Assembly (NCBI GenBank): GCA_036898135.1
Contig: CM072511.1
Location: 38,037,330 to 38,101,329 of the forward strand
Direction of reading: 5' to 3'
From: Oncomelania hupensis
Taxonomy: Eukaryota > Mollusca > Gastropoda > Littorinimorpha > Pomatiopsidae
DNA: 64,000 nucleotides
The notes beneath the pieces are model-generated. The model had not been told where the DNA came from, ran no database searches, and saw only the letters and a list, made by a program, of their open reading frames with translations. Position 1 is the stretch's first letter, and every line of letters starts with the position of its first letter. Shown piece by piece: positions 12,501 to 25,500 of this stretch. The translations under genes were made by a program, and so were the position numbers.

Positions 12501-13497
12501 TACAGATATTTATTACATTTCCAAAGACTTTCCAGGGCCTGGAAAATGGGACCCAGTTTCTCCAAAACGTTCAAAGACCTTCAAAGACCGTACGAACCCT
12601 GTCGTGTTTTCAACAAGATTGCGGTGAAACGTCATGTAATTAGGGTTTTATCCCTTGCACAATTTGTAGGCTATGTGTTCAATAACGCGTCGCGTCATAT
12701 TCAATAACTTCTATATTAATTTGGATTTTGAAAAGCTTAGCGTAGGTTTGGAACCCAGTTAGCCTATGTGACCAGTTATGTAGGCTTGCTATGACTACAC
12801 AGATCTCTTACTCTCTGATGACGTAATCGTATGTCACCCTCCATGCCCTTTTCCATCCCCATTTTATTAGATTTCATCTCTTTGGTTTCAGGATGGGTGA
12901 GGAATGACCGACAATGTTTAGGCTTGAATTAGCAATTTGCAAAAGTGACTACAAACGAAGTAATGGTTTACCCCGTTGTTAAGAGCCAATGGAAGCAGAA
13001 TTTGGAGTTGTTTTGATTTCACAATGCACAAAACGCAGTAAGCTGCAAGTAATTTATTTATTTTATTTTATTTTAAACATCACAGCCTTCTAGCAATCTA
13101 GTAGAAGCGAATCAGGCTATGTTGTGACTTCAAACTCCGGCTAAACCATAGCTAAAACTTTTTTTAAAGGGGGTGGGGGCTGGGGTTAAACTAACAGCTG
13201 TCCTATTTTGCCGTCTAGTAAACAAAAGAAATCGGCCGAAATAAGATCAAAATCTGTAGAAAATTTTACAAACAAGCAACTTTGTATTAAATTTAATTAA
13301 GAGTTTCCTAAAAGAGCAAGAAACATTATAAGACTTATTACCAAAGCAACTTACACACAATATCTTTTTCAGGAGTTCCAAATTACTAATGAAATAGTTG
13401 CTAAACGTGTAATAAAATTTCTATCCCATCGTAGAAGTTAAAAAGAAGAATTATGATTATGAGTATATATTTAAATAAAAAGTATAATAATAGTTTT
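9542..13497. other. Long stretch without a recognised gene
   Basis: Mostly AT-rich unique sequence. 11250-11510 is strongly purine-rich with GAGTTAA-like recurring phrases. 12540-12620 holds frames without domains. 13260-13497 may be decayed LINE sequence leading into the RNase H relic. Confidence 0.5.
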
Positions 13498-14076
13498 AAA
13501 ATGTTCACTGATGGTTCTGTACTAGTATTAAAAAAAACGTTGGATCTGCTTTCGTCATTCCCGATTTGAAAATATGCGAGTCATTTCATTTACTGTAGGA
13601 AAACGGTTTTTGAATTTTCACAACAGATTTGATAGCTATTTTAATAATTTCTAGCTTGCCTACTGTTTTCTATAGCATATTAATGTGTGTGGATTCACAG
13701 TCTCTTTTACAGGCTTTGAACAGCCTACTACAAATAGCAAGGAACGACAAGAAATAATGTATGAGATGAAACATGTTGTTCATAGTTTGATTATAAATGA
13801 GACAGAAGTTAATTTCTGTTGGATACTATCACATTGTGGTTTTATCTTTAATGATTGGGAAGATAGGGAGGCAAAGAATGGTGCTCTGAACTTGAATTCA
13901 GTTACTGTTTGCATATCTTTACTAAAGAAACGATCAACAGAATAAAAAAGCAATTTTAAGAAAATATAATTATCCACCCCAATGTTGGTTACATGTTGAT
14001 TTTTAAATACTTGTTGTAAGATTAGCATATAGAATTTTCTTAAATTCATTACAAATTAAATTATGTAAAAATATTT
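13498..14076 (+). pseudogene. RNase H domain relic of an I-clade-type LINE
   Basis: RNase H landmarks appear in order but in several frames: FTDGS (13504-13518, first catalytic Asp), GSAFVIPDLKICESFHFTVG, VDSQSLLQALN (13689-13721), EVNFCWILSHCGFIFND (around 13806-13856) and DREAKNGALNLNSVTVCISL. A last fragment, RLAYRIFLNSLQIK, follows near 14020. The canonical HCG and FNDW blocks strongly suggest the RNase H of a non-LTR element. The upstream RT was not seen, though AT-rich sequence from about 13260 may be its decayed end. At least two frameshifts make it nonfunctional. Confidence 0.8.
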
Positions 14077-14639
14077 TTTGCTTATGTAATTGTGCTTTTG
14101 TTTTTTACTGGTTCATATTCTGTTTCCATGCAACGATTTTGACTTTTTACTACCATTGGAAATGAAAAACATTAAGATGCGAAGTGATTTAACTTTTTCA
14201 TTTTGTTTAAAGCTTGAAATTGTGTTTTTTAAAATTAATTTATTGAAAGATTTATGTAGTTTTTTTTTCAAAATAATTATTGTATGAAGAGTCCATGACT
14301 GTGTACAATTATAGGGGGGTGAGAGAGAGAGGGGGGGAGAGAGAGAAAGAGAGAGAGGGAGAGAGAGAGTCTTTACATTTATTGGTTTTTAGTCCTTTCT
14401 TTTAGTTCATGAGTTAATTATTTTTATAGTTAATTATTGACATTTGTTTATTAATATGTTATTTTCTTATGTCAGTTTCTAAAAATCACTTAGACGAATA
14501 ATAGACAATATATGAGTAACACACACATACACATACACAAATAGGCTGTAGCAATACGCAGTGGTACATACAAGTAATTATTAGTATCACATAACGTAAT
14601 CATGAAACCCATCCTCCCCTCACCACCCCCTCACCAAGA
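14077..14639. other. No gene seen
   Basis: AT-rich with the GA tract at 14322-14370 and a short CACATACACA tract at 14521-14538. Confidence 0.55.
14322..14370 (+). repeat. GA-rich tract
   Basis: GAGAGAGAGGGGGGGAGAGA-type interrupted dinucleotide tract. Confidence 0.85.
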
Positions 14640-14749
14640 GCATAATCCGCCCCTGTTGTGTGTGTGAGAGTTGATGAAACGTGTGAGCGTGTATGTTGGT
14701 ACAGATCGCCGCTCTTTGAGCTTGATTCATGATTTGCGGAAAAGCATCC

Positions 14750-14751
<2 letters not shown>
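14640..14751 (+). mobile_element. SINE-B, 5'-truncated copy
   Basis: Matches the 3' end of the 2.3-2.6 kb copy: GTGTGTGTGAGAGTTGATGA, AACGTGTGAGCGTGTATG, GTTGGTACAGATCGCCGCTC and ATTTGCGGAAAAGC, then an ATT tail. The tRNA head and upstream body are missing. Confidence 0.85.

Positions 14752-14834
<83 letters not shown>
14752..14834 (+). repeat. (ATT)n microsatellite, tail of SINE-B copy 2
   Basis: About 27 ATT units immediately after the SINE-B end, as in copy 1. Confidence 0.97.
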
Positions 14835-15155
14835 GAAAGAATTTCATTCAATTGTATTCGATGTTTCTTTATTCTTGTACAGTCCATATTGATTTATGGA
14901 TTTATTATTCTATCTCCCAATTTCCGCATTTATATTCTAGTGCTGTCTAAATGGTTTGTTCTTATGTCATTGTTCCTAATATTATTGTATTTAAAAATGT
15001 CTAATCGCTGCATTTCTTTCATTAACTTTTCTTCTGCTACTTTTCATCTTTTTTAGTTCTAAAGATTATTTTTAACTTGCATCTCATGGTCATGATCATA
15101 ATCATGATCGTTATTGTCATCATCATCATCGTCGGGGTCGAGGTCGTGGTCGTCG

Positions 15156-15156
<1 letters not shown>

Positions 15157-15186
<30 letters not shown>

Positions 15187-15230
15187 CTTCTTCTTCTTCT
15201 TCTTCTTCTTCTTCTTCTTCTTCTTCTTCT
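15157..15230 (+). repeat. (CTT)n microsatellite
   Basis: About 24 units, preceded by CAT and GTCG units. A complementary GAA array lies 230 bases downstream. Confidence 0.95.
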
Positions 15231-15463
15231 ATCTTGTTCACCTCTACATTCTTAGGTGCTACTTTTCTTTCGTCGAGGGACACGTGCAGCTCAAGAGGTT
15301 CCTTTTTGCCTTAACTTTATAACCTTAGACTTAAAAAGACTAGGAGGTTTCAAACGTTTTATAGAACACACTTTTAGGTTGCTCAAGTTTTCTGCTTGTT
15401 CTTGTTCTTGTTCTTGTTCTTCTTCATTGTTCCTCCAACTTCTAAGGCAATGAATGCATACAT

Positions 15464-15560
15464 GAAGATGAAGAAGAAGAAGAAGAAGAAGAAGAAGAAG
15501 AAGAAGAAGAAGAAGAAGAAGAAGAAGAAGAAGAAGAAGAAGAAGAAGAAGAAGAAGAAG
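15464..15560 (+). repeat. (GAA)n microsatellite
   Basis: About 31 GAA units with no interruptions after the first GAT. Complementary to the array at 15157. Confidence 0.96.
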
Positions 15561-16195
15561 ATTTCTTTCCTGTTTTAGATTAAAACATTTTGAAGAGTCT
15601 AGACCTACTTCTCTTTGAGCATTTTTAAAATACTTTTTATCGTAATCCGTTTTAGATCATAAAAAACGCAACAGTTCAAAATTTTTTATTGCTTCATATT
15701 TTTTCTCCAAATTCGTTTATTATTTCATGAATGTCACCCTGTAGTTGTTGTGTTTGCTTTCTGGTGAAGTTGTGCCCCTTGGAATTGCCTATCACCAAAC
15801 GTGAACACGACTTAGTTATTAACTTCCACTTACGCGTTATTGCCCTCTTGAGCCTTTCTAAGAAGAAGGGACAACTGGGAGGAAAATCAGCATCACCTGG
15901 CTTTATTCAAGCCATGGGAGCAAGCATCCGCTAGATACCTGAGTAGCTTCCTTCAAAGATGTTGCATCTCCCAAGTCTGCCAAAATGTCACAGATTCTTC
16001 GGGGTAGATTTGGAATTTTAACTAGTCACCCCGCGATGGCACGCGTTTTTCAGGGTTGAATTGAAAAAATGCTGTCGTCTTATAGATGTCTGATTATTTT
16101 AGTGCATATGCTTTGATTGAGGTTTTATATTACCTAGTTTTTCTTTCCGATGCTTACGTTTTCTCCGTCGATGTTCGTCTCTCTCCACATACACT
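15561..16195. other. No gene seen
   Basis: Short frames only. Confidence 0.55.
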
Positions 16196-16322
16196 CGCAC
16201 ACACACAAACACACATACACACGCGCGCGTGCGCACCAAACACGAACGCCCACACAAAACACAGGCACGCAAGCACACACACACCCGCACACACACCCAC
16301 ACACACACACCCCACACACACT
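16196..16322 (+). repeat. CA-rich microsatellite
   Basis: Interrupted CACACA/CGCGCG units on the + strand. Confidence 0.9.
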
Positions 16323-16629
16323 TTTCGATAACTTTATTACGACCCAAACTGTCAATTTAACAATGTTGTAATGAACTCAGCACAATTCGTCGATTACGCC
16401 ACCCGCACCCTCAATCTTCTCTGCTTCCACACCTTCTCTAGAGCCGGCCATGACACTGGTTAATGGGAATCGAGCGAGGATTTTACTCTGCTGCCATGAT
16501 AGTCCTACGAGTTGCGATCACTTTTCGATAACTCTAATACAACCAAAATCTGTTAACTTTAACAACGTAGTAATAAACTCAGAAAAGTTCGTCAATGACG
16601 CCACCCCAATCCTGAATTTTCTCCTCTTT

Positions 16630-17101
16630 TATACCCTTCTAGATACCTTTTTTTTCTAGAAAACTCTCTCAAAACTTCTAATTTGTGTATGGGGTCTGTT
16701 TGGGTCAGCTTGGGGCAATTCGGTGCTTTCCGCCAAATGGTCACTAGGGCTTTCTATGGTATTATTATTTATAAATGTAGGCATTTTATATGAATGTGTT
16801 TTGTTAATATTTTATAATGATGTTTATATTCTATTTCGTTTTTGTAAACGGGGGTTTGATAAATTAGAGTACAGCCTCAGCATTCTCTACATGGGATGCC
16901 TTTATTGTAAAGTGACCGGCTGGTGTAGTGCCTGCGGTGTCACCATTAGGGTTGTTTCAGCAGATCTTTTATACAGATCAGGAGGGGTGGGAATGGGGGT
17001 GGGGGTGGGAGTCCTCTTTCAACCAAGTTGTGGTTCTGATTCGGCTCTTTGTAGTCTGCTGGACCTTATAAACAATGACTAATGTAATAACTAACTAACT
17101 A
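16630..17101 (+). repeat. Rep-C copy 1
   Basis: A dispersed repeat marked by TTTGTGTATGGGGTCTGTT, GCCAAATGGTCACTAGGGC, GTATTATTATTTATAAATG, TGGGATGCCTTTATTGTAAA, GTTGTTTCAGCAGATCTTTT, the hairpin module (17031-17065) and an ACTAACTAACTA tail. It has no coding capacity or recognisable pol III promoter and could be a nonautonomous retroposon. Confidence 0.88.
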
Positions 17102-17205
17102 GCTCTGCCACCGTGATAGTCCAATGATCTGCAGTGCAAACACAAGCACTAGCCCCAAAGAGCCTATCTCCAAAATTATTATTTTTGTTCACACACACGC
17201 ACGCA

Positions 17206-17210
17206 GAGAA

Positions 17211-17279
<69 letters not shown>

Positions 17280-17299
17280 GACAGAGAGAGACAGAGAGC
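17206..17299 (+). repeat. (GA)n microsatellite
   Basis: Mostly GA with ACAGAGAG interruptions. It lies 100 bases after rep-C copy 1. Confidence 0.95.
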
Positions 17300-18554
17300 C
17301 GTGAACATGCTTTTTATGTGTTAGTACCGCCTGTCGTTTTGATTTGGTCTTCGAATAATTATTTTATTTTCTCTATTTTCGCTGCCTGTTTTACACACAG
17401 CCAGTAAATTAAAGGAATCCTTTCTATTTACATGTTGTATTCATTATAGACTAAAGTTAGTTTTCCTAGTTCTATTTTGTCGGTCTGTCAGTGACCCACG
17501 AGCTTTATATCAACACTGTAATTTGTTTCTGCGTTTAAGGCGAGGAAGAAGGGTGTTGGGAGTGGAAGGGGGTAGAGGATAGGTGAGGCTTCTTGGGGAA
17601 TCGAGGGAGTTGAGCGTGCGCACAGTGTAGGTTCATGTCAGTTGTTTACTTGCTGTTCGACGATTCTTCGTTAGATAGCCAGACGGTCAACAGCGCGTGT
17701 CAGCGAACTTCGCACAGTGTCAACTTGCTTCCACTTAAGTATGACGGCATCATTCCACGCAGAGGGTCTAAGACAACTGGTGACCGTGCAGGCCTCATAG
17801 TATCCCACACTGACTGCGATCAGACTTTACGTTATTTATCATTATGTGATGGGGGAATCTGTGTTCTTAAAGGTTTGCTTGCACTTAACAAAACCAAACA
17901 CAAGAACCCTGGTTTTCTTTTCTCAGGATCTCTTGCTGAGAGTTGGTGCAATCGGGCTGCTGCCCGTTTTTCGCATTCCTACTATCTTCCTCTGCGTCTT
18001 GGGTAACGCAACATCGAAGACTAATCTGATCAGGTCATAAGCTTATTAAACCAACAGGTTCTGGGGGTGTCAGGTTGTAAAATTCCCAGGTCCAACATCC
18101 GACACGCGATCAATGATTTTTGCATAGTTGATGACTGTTTTAATGAAGGGAACATGAGACTAAAGAGAACTGGCATGTTCAAATAGGAAACGTTTCGTTA
18201 CCGAACAGGGATAACCATGTAGATAGGCAACTCTTTCCCAATGTTCCCTTACTACTCCTATGAACGATGGGAACTCTTTATTTGGGACAATGCGTTAAAA
18301 GTTCATTTTCTACATGATTTGGAATAAAACGGAGAACTGCTGGCATTCAACATTTACCATGGCTTTCCCATATTCGGTGTTTATGCGTACGAGCCTTACC
18401 TCAGATATCCTCGAGGTTACATTTTGTTAGATTTTTCTTTCCTGAAGTAGATGGCCACTGCAATAGTTACAATTAGTACATGCATAAATGTGTATAATTA
18501 GCACAAAGTTAGAGAGGACACGAGAAAACATCTCCCATTTATAATCAATTTTTT
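17300..18554. other. No gene recognised
   Basis: A 123-codon frame at 17635-18006 has balanced composition but no domain and no convincing splice context. Confidence 0.45.
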
Positions 18555-18669
18555 ATTATTATTAACATGAACTAATATTTGGATTATGTATGCAATTCGA
18601 ATATTTTCTAGATAAATGAATAAATAAATAAAATAAATACATTTTATAAACATAAATTTAAAAAAATAA

Positions 18670-18670
18670 T

Positions 18671-18711
<41 letters not shown>

Positions 18712-18733
18712 ATAATACTACTAATACTAATAC

Positions 18734-18760
<27 letters not shown>
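18670..18760 (+). repeat. (TAC)n then (TAA)n microsatellite
   Basis: Inside the fold-back repeat; about 14 TAC units, then mixed TAC/TAA, then TAA. Confidence 0.93.
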
Positions 18761-18765
<5 letters not shown>

Positions 18766-18855
18766 TTCTATTTATTTAGGTTATTTTTGTATACAATTAA
18801 TTCAGTTATTGATTTTAAAATAAATTTATTTATTTATTTATTTATTTATTTAGTC

Positions 18856-19001
<146 letters not shown>

Positions 19002-19135
19002 ATTTATTTATGTATTTATTTTTTTTAATTTCATTTATTTATCTGTTTTAAAACAAATGTATTTATTTATTCACTCAGCCATTCATTTATCTAGAAAATA
19101 TTCGAATTGCATACACAATTAAAATATTAGTTAAT

Positions 19136-19252
<117 letters not shown>

Positions 19253-21072
19253 CTAAAAACGCATATCTTGAACCCTGAAAGACAACTTTACTTCTTTTTT
19301 TTTATCTTTTTTTTAACTATTTATATAAAGACTATATTAAAAAAAATGCACAGCTGCGCGAGTAAGTTTTTTTTAACACCACCAACATTTTTTTTTACTT
19401 TAACTGGCCAAGACGACCAAGTTGCACACGAGTAAAATAATGTACACGAGGTCATGGAATTAACTATCCTTATCATCGCGGGTTCAAGGAACGGATAGTA
19501 CTCGATACCCGTCGTGTGCTTTCGGGTGCCTGAATGTCCGCGTTGGCGACCTTTGGCGCGGGAGAAGCTCCGCGCCTTGTTGGATATGATCCGCGATGTC
19601 TCGCTAAAAGCATTGTCAACTTTCTTGTGGACACGTAGGGCTGACTTCATAGTAACGTATAACCCGCTGGCAACCAGCTGCCTGGTCTCGCGTATGAACG
19701 TTGAAGTTTAACGTCCGCAGCCACTGTTGGCGATTTATATGGCTCGCTCATTTTCTTTAGTTTAATGGTAAACTCTCAATTTGAGGTGCTAAATTAAGAT
19801 TTCAAAAAGTCAAACTTTGGAGCGGGACGCGCTGGATTTTGTGGGAAAAAAATTGCTTCCCAATATTATTTTACATAAAGAATTCCCTGGTACCAAAGCT
19901 GTATTAACCAGTCTGTAGATAGATGGTAGAGGGGATGAAGAAGTTGTTTTTAAAACCCCGCTATTAGCATCTATATTGTTTTTCATAATTCATAATAACC
20001 GATGTCATGTTTGTTGTTCAAACTTGGTAAAGATTGTCTATCAGGTCGTTTCTCCTTAGGTTTATTGTTTTGTTGTGTTGTTGTTTTTGTTTTTGTTGTT
20101 GTTGTTGCTGCTGCTGCTGGTGTTTTATTGTTGTTGCGTGTTTGTTTGTTTTTAACACCAATTCTAAACTTTCAATCAGTTTCAAATTGGAAACTTGAAA
20201 ACTGTTGCCAGTGTTGTAATCTTATATTTTGACCGAAACTGGAAGAAAGGCGGGCTTGATTAAAATGTTGGATTGGTCCTACAAATGCATTTGCATTGCA
20301 TAAGGAACAGCAAACGTTCTATTGTGCCTTAATATCCATATACAGATAAATCAATAAAGCTGAACAGGATTTGGTTGGAAACTGAAACAGAGATATTTAT
20401 ATAAACAACAATCTCTTTTCAAAGAAAAATATTCCCGCAGGAAGGATGCAGATTGGATCAAAGGTTATGCGTGAATCAACAGCGTGGAGATAAGTTAACT
20501 GAAAAATACACATTGCGGACAGCGAGAGCGCCATTTACGCACAAATCTGTCTGACATTGATAAAATAGTCAAACAGAAAATTCGTGGGCGAACCGTTCCA
20601 GCTGGCGATCGGTACATTTACTTTCTTGTAAACGGAAAAAGAAAAAAAATAGAATAAAATTTATTGAAATTGAAGCAGTGTTAGTTTTGGGCGATAAATC
20701 GACAAAAAGGTTTTAACCTAAAAACTGTTTTGTTTTCATTTTCTTTCTCGCGGATTACTATAGATTACGTTTGATGAAAAGACAATGCATTTATCATTAT
20801 TTGCGTTCAGTTCATCATACTAACGTGAATCTTTCCTGCGATGAGAAGATTATATTTGTTAAAGGACTATTTCTCTGTCTTTAATTTTACTTACATTTTT
20901 TCGCTCCACTCTGGTTTTGGAAATGTTTACGCGCCAAACATATTTTCATTCGCTCATTCATTCTTTTGTTGTGCGAAACATAATAATCTCCAATCACAGA
21001 CTACCTTCGTTGGCTGGTGAGTTATTCAATACGATGCGTCCAAGGCGTCAATTAATTAGATTTTGCTTTTGC
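19253..21072. other. No gene recognised
   Basis: 19440-19720 is locally GC-richer with overlapping frames on both strands, none with a known domain. The rest is AT-rich, with a GTT/GCT repeat at 20064-20150. Confidence 0.45.
20064..20150 (+). repeat. (GTT)/(GCT) microsatellite
   Basis: Interrupted GTT units with a short GCT block near 20107. Confidence 0.85.
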
Positions 21073-21108
21073 CAGCGCTTTGAGCAGCTCTTGAGCTGGT
21101 AAAGCGCT
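21073..21108 (+). mobile_element. Retroposon 3' end (SINE-A-like terminus)
   Basis: CCAGCGCTTTGAGCAGCTCT then TGAGCTGGTAAAGCGCTATA closely matches the 3' end of SINE-A copies at 52.1 and 55.6 kb in reverse orientation. The SINE core is absent. Confidence 0.6.
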
Positions 21109-21500
21109 ATATTAAAACAACCACAACATCACCACCACCACCAAAAACATTTATTCATTCAAAGTTATCCCCAAGCCATTCTTTCCATTATCGTTGCGAG
21201 TTACAAATTCTCCAGTTATTCTTCAACGACCTTATTTCCTCCTCAGTCATTAAGTGAATGCCAAATGAATCCGTGGCGCATTCCTTCGAGGAACTTTGCG
21301 GAGTTGACTTTTTAGTGTTCCGATTCCTTTGGCATTCTCCTACAATGTTTGAGCAAGGACTACTTCATAATCTTTGGTTTGAGTGTGTGCTTTAGTGACA
21401 TTGGATCGTTGACTTTCTTTCCTTGAACGAGCAGATCATAGCCTGGGTCAACATCTTGACCGCATGGCAAATTTTCCTTCGCTTTTATTTATCCTATCTA

Positions 21501-21884
21501 ACCGCTTTTACAGAAGACTTCTGGGCATAGGAAATCACCAGCAACATCACCTACAACGAAGTCCCACAGACCATCACACAAGCCTTTGGACAACACGATG
21601 ACATGCTCACAGTGGTGAAGAAACTGAAACTCCGGTGGTATGGCCACGTCACCAGAGCATCAGGCCTTGCAAAGACCCTCCTGCAAGGCACGGTGTAAGG
21701 AGGCAGAAGAAGAGGGAGACATAAAAATAGAAGGGAGGACAACAACCGAGAATGGACTGGCTTGACACTGAGCGAAGCCAGGAGGGCTGCTGAGGACAGA
21801 GAAAGATGGAGTACGCTGCTTAAACGATCATCTGTGGTGCCCCAACGACCTTCAAATTACGGGATAGGATAGGATAGGAACCCC
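21501..21884 (+). mobile_element. 5'-truncated second copy of the RTE-like LINE (3' end only)
   Basis: From CAGAAGACTTCTGGGCAT onward this matches 25185-25560 nearly base for base, with indels: the GTCACCAGAGCATCAGGCCT block, GAGAATGGACTGGCTTGACA, and the ending in repeated GGATA units. It encodes the same C-terminal blocks (WYGHVTRASGLAKTLLQ, WTGLTLSEARRAAEDRERW). Severe 5' truncation is the usual result of incomplete target-primed reverse transcription. It lies about 400 bases upstream of the near-full-length copy, in the same orientation. Confidence 0.9.
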
Positions 21885-22014
21885 TTTTGTGTATACGTAT
21901 GATTAAAGATTTTCTTTGTGATAACTTTGTTGATGTGTTGTGGGTTTTTTGTGTTTTTTTTGTACTTGTTGCTTTTTCAAATGAGGGGACATAAAAAAGA
22001 GGCATCATTTTACT

Positions 22015-22188
22015 TGGTCCTGATTTGGCTCGGAAGAGTCCTCTGGACCTAAAGCAATAATCTTGTATTGTATTGTATTGCATCATTTTACTCAATGCCA
22101 GATTTGTAAACCCTGGCAACTTCAATACAATGCAATACAAGATTATTGCTTTAGGTCCAGCGGACTCTTCCGAGCCAAATCAGGACCA
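22015..22188. repeat. Tail-to-tail pair of hairpin modules (inverted repeat)
   Basis: 22015-22049 (+) and 22154-22188 (-) are reverse complements with very few differences. Each is followed on its own strand by TAAAGCAATAATCTTGTATTG; the left copy then runs into TGTAT units. They form an inverted repeat of about 65 bases per arm around a 40-base centre, between the two LINE copies. Each module folds internally (GGTCC/GGACC outer stem, GGCTC/GAGTC inner stem). Confidence 0.85.
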
Positions 22189-22690
22189 GCCCTGGCAACT
22201 TCAGCGTTCTCGGTACTCAGATACCGCTAAGTGGAATAGTGTTGCGGATATTTCGAACTAAGAGCGTGTAGCCCTAAAAGCCCTTTGGGTTCGGGCACTG
22301 ATTAGATCCCAACGTTTCCCGGCGTGTCATAAGAGGCGACTAAACTGGGAGATGACATCACGGCATCACTGGGCGAAAGTCTTCTACAAAGAAGTCACCG
22401 GCCAGGGCGGAGGAACCTCACGTTACTATAAGTTTAACGACCACGTGCTCGGGGCCAAGGCGAGCCACACTGTACTCGTGGATTTCGGCTGTGGCCAACA
22501 GCCTGTAGAAGATTGGGCCCCGCCAGGTCTTCCTTGCCCAAGTATGATATAAAGAACTACTCGCTCCATACCGGATCGGTCGTCGCCCGGGCCACCAAGG
22601 ACCGCGCCTTCCGTTGACCAACATGACGGAGGTCATAAGTGTGCTACTGATGGACAACTAAGCAAGATCAGCACGAGAGACAACATCGTC

Positions 22691-23460
22691 ACAGGAACCT
22701 GGAATGTCAGGACTCTAACTGCGGAGGGAAAATTAGAAGAACCGGCCAACGAGCTGGACCACTATCGATGAAATATTTTAGGTATCAGCGAACTGCGCTG
22801 GAAAGGCTTATGTGAAACAACGACCGACAAAGGCCACAAGTTTTATTTCAGCGGGAGAAATGACAGGCACGAACACTGCGTTGGATTCTTGCTCCACAAA
22901 ACCATTATAGCCACTGTCATGGGTTGCCGCCCAGTCTCCAGTAGACTACTTTCCATCCGTATGAGAGCAGCCCCTCTCAACATCACCATCATTCAGGCCT
23001 ATCTCCAAACATCAGACTATGATTACAGCGGAGTCGATGATTTCAATGAACATCAGCAGGATGTCCTTGACCAAGTGCCGAAAAAAGATATAGTCATAGT
23101 GCAAGGCGACTGGAATGCCACGGTTGGCAAAGATGGGGAAACACACGTTGACCCCATTGCATCAACGAGACAAATGACAGAAGTCTGAGACTCTTGGCGT
23201 TTGCCAGATACAACAATGTGATACTGGCAAACACGCTTGATCTCCACAAAAAATCCAAAATCCAGACCATGGACATGGCACAATCTCAGCGGGGAGCATC
23301 ACAACCAAATTGACTACATCATGGTCAAGAAACGCTTTAGATCAAGCGTCAATATTGGCAGGGCACGCACTTTTCCCGGATAAACATCGGAAGTGGCCAC
23401 GATCTCGTGATTATGTCTTTCCGGCTCCACTTGAAGAGAGTAAATACAGCAAACTGCAAG
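22691..23460 (+). pseudogene. AP-endonuclease domain of the RTE-like LINE, broken
   Basis: This is the nicking domain used for target-primed reverse transcription. Conserved blocks are seen in order: an Asn block (TWNVRTL), a Glu block (SELRW), the GDWNA block with catalytic Asp and Asn, and a late HNQIDYIM block with its His. A TGA interrupts it near 22768, a second stop follows the GDWNA block near 23186, and a frame change near 23200 separates the His block. The strand is fixed by all blocks reading the same way. Confidence 0.88.
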
Positions 23461-24059
23461 ATCCGGAGGTGGCAGAAATATTCTAAATCACAATTGGAGG
23501 GAAATTTACACCACTGCTCATTTTGGGAGCTGGTAAATTAGATGTCAGCGCCATGACCACCACCTTCAACTCAGCTGCGACAGATGCCGCCACGGAGATC
23601 CTTGGCAAGCACCGCTCAAAGAAGAAACTGTGGATCACACCTGAACTTTTGGACCTGTGTGATAAACGAAGAAAGATGAAAAAGAAAAATGAACAACTCA
23701 CAGGGAGCTGATGCCTACCGAAAAATCAACAGTGACATCCGAAAAGGCATGCGCACTGCAAAGGAGAAATGGATAGAAAATCAATGCCAGGAAATAGAGA
23801 ACAGTCTGAACAAGAACAACAGCAAAAGGGCCTACCAGATTGTGAAGCGGCTGACACGTGTTAAACAGCTGAAGGTTTCCACGATCCAAAGCAAGTCTGG
23901 CATATGCCATACAGAAGAACAAGAAGTATAGGATAGATGGACAGAGTACTGCTCTGACCTTTACAACCACACACCAAACGGAGACCCATCAGTTCTAGCA
24001 TGTCCCCAAAACAAAGAAGAAAAGGAAATCCTCCCTATTCTCAGAGAAGAAGTTGAGGA

Positions 24060-25500
24060 CCAGTGCAATCGCTGAAGAAGGGGAAGTCAGCGGGAGTGGA
24101 CTACATACCTGCTGAGTTGCTTCAAGCAGGAGGAGAAGTGATGATTAACACCCTCACCATTATCTGCAACAAGATCTGGCAGAGTGGAGAGTGGAACCAG
24201 GCGCTTGTCATCACTCTTCCCAAAAGGAATAACTTTCAGGAGTGTAAAAATTACCGCACCATCAGTCTGATCAGTCATCCCAGCAAGATCCTCCTGAAAA
24301 TAATAATCAACAGGTTGAAACCCCAAACTGAACAAATCTTAGCTGAAGAACAAGCAGGATTCAGGGCAGGGCGAAATACCACTGAACAGATTTTTAACCT
24401 CAGAATAATCTGCGAGGAATACCTACAGCACCAACAAAATCTATATCATGTGTTTGTAGAGTTCAAGAACGTGTTTGACCGAGTCTGGCATGCAGCTCTG
24501 TGGACAACCATGAGAGTGTACAACATCAGCCCTACAATTGGTCATCAAAGGTCTGTATGCCAAGGCTACCAGGGCAGTCCTCCACAACAGCGCCATCGGG
24601 AACTGGTTCAGAACAACAATCGGCGTGCGTCAAGGATGCCTATTCTCTCCAACACTCTTCAACATCACCTTAGAGCGCATCATATCAGATGCTCTTGGAG
24701 ATCACCAAGGAACATTCAGCATAGGGGGTATAGCAATCTCCAACCTCCGTTTTGCTGATGACATTGGTGGATTGGCTGGAGAGGAATAAGAACATGAACA
24801 GCTGGTACAGAGACTTGACACCTCCACCAAAGCCTTTGGAAAGGAAATGTACAGATAAGGCCAAAACGATGACCAACAAGACCAATGGCATCAACAAGGA
24901 CATCAAAGTCCAAGGTCAATCCTTCAACACAGTGCATACCTTCAAATATTTAGGAGCCATTGTATAAGACAATGGGTCCCGACAGGAAGTCCTCTCCAAG
25001 GTTGCACAAAAAACTGCTGCTGCCTGACAAGGTTGCAACCCATTTGGAAAGATAGGACCATCAGTCTACACTCTAAGGTAAGGCTGCTACGCTCCCTTGT
25101 CATCTCCATCTTCCTATACGCTTATGAAACATGGACCCCCACAGAAGACCTACAACGAAGAATACAAAGCATAGAGGTGAAGTGCTACAGAAGACTTCTG
25201 GGCATTTCCTGTATCCAGCACATCACCAACGACGATGTATGACAGACCATCTCACAATCCATTGGGCAATACGATGACATGCTCACAGTGGTGAAGAAAC
25301 GGAAACTTCGATGGTATTGCCACGTCACCAGAGCATCAGGCCTTGCAAAGACTATCTTGCAAGGCACGGTGCAAGGAGGCAGAAGAAGAGGGAGACCGAA
25401 AAAGAGGTAGTAGGAGAACATTCGAGAATGGACTGGCTTGACACTGAATGAAGCCATGATGGTTGCTGAGGACAGAGAAAGATGGAGTATGCTGGTTAAA
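24060..25500 (+). pseudogene. Reverse-transcriptase domain and C-terminal region of the RTE-like LINE, broken
   Basis: The RT polymerase core is readable in two overlapping frames that swap near 24530. The first holds the fingers blocks and FRAGRNTTEQIF; the second holds RTTIGVRQGCLF and LRFADD (catalytic Asp pair, 24757-24762). Further stops occur at about 24787 and 24856. The connection region resumes as ISLHSKVRLLRSLVISIFLY at about 25060, then the WYCHVTR and RRRGRP blocks, ending in KRSSVVPQRP near 25525. An intact element would encode roughly 900-1000 residues in one frame; this copy cannot. Confidence 0.9.

Noticed and set aside
17635..18006. 123-codon frame of normal composition
   Set aside because: No domain, no convincing splice context; kept only as a note.
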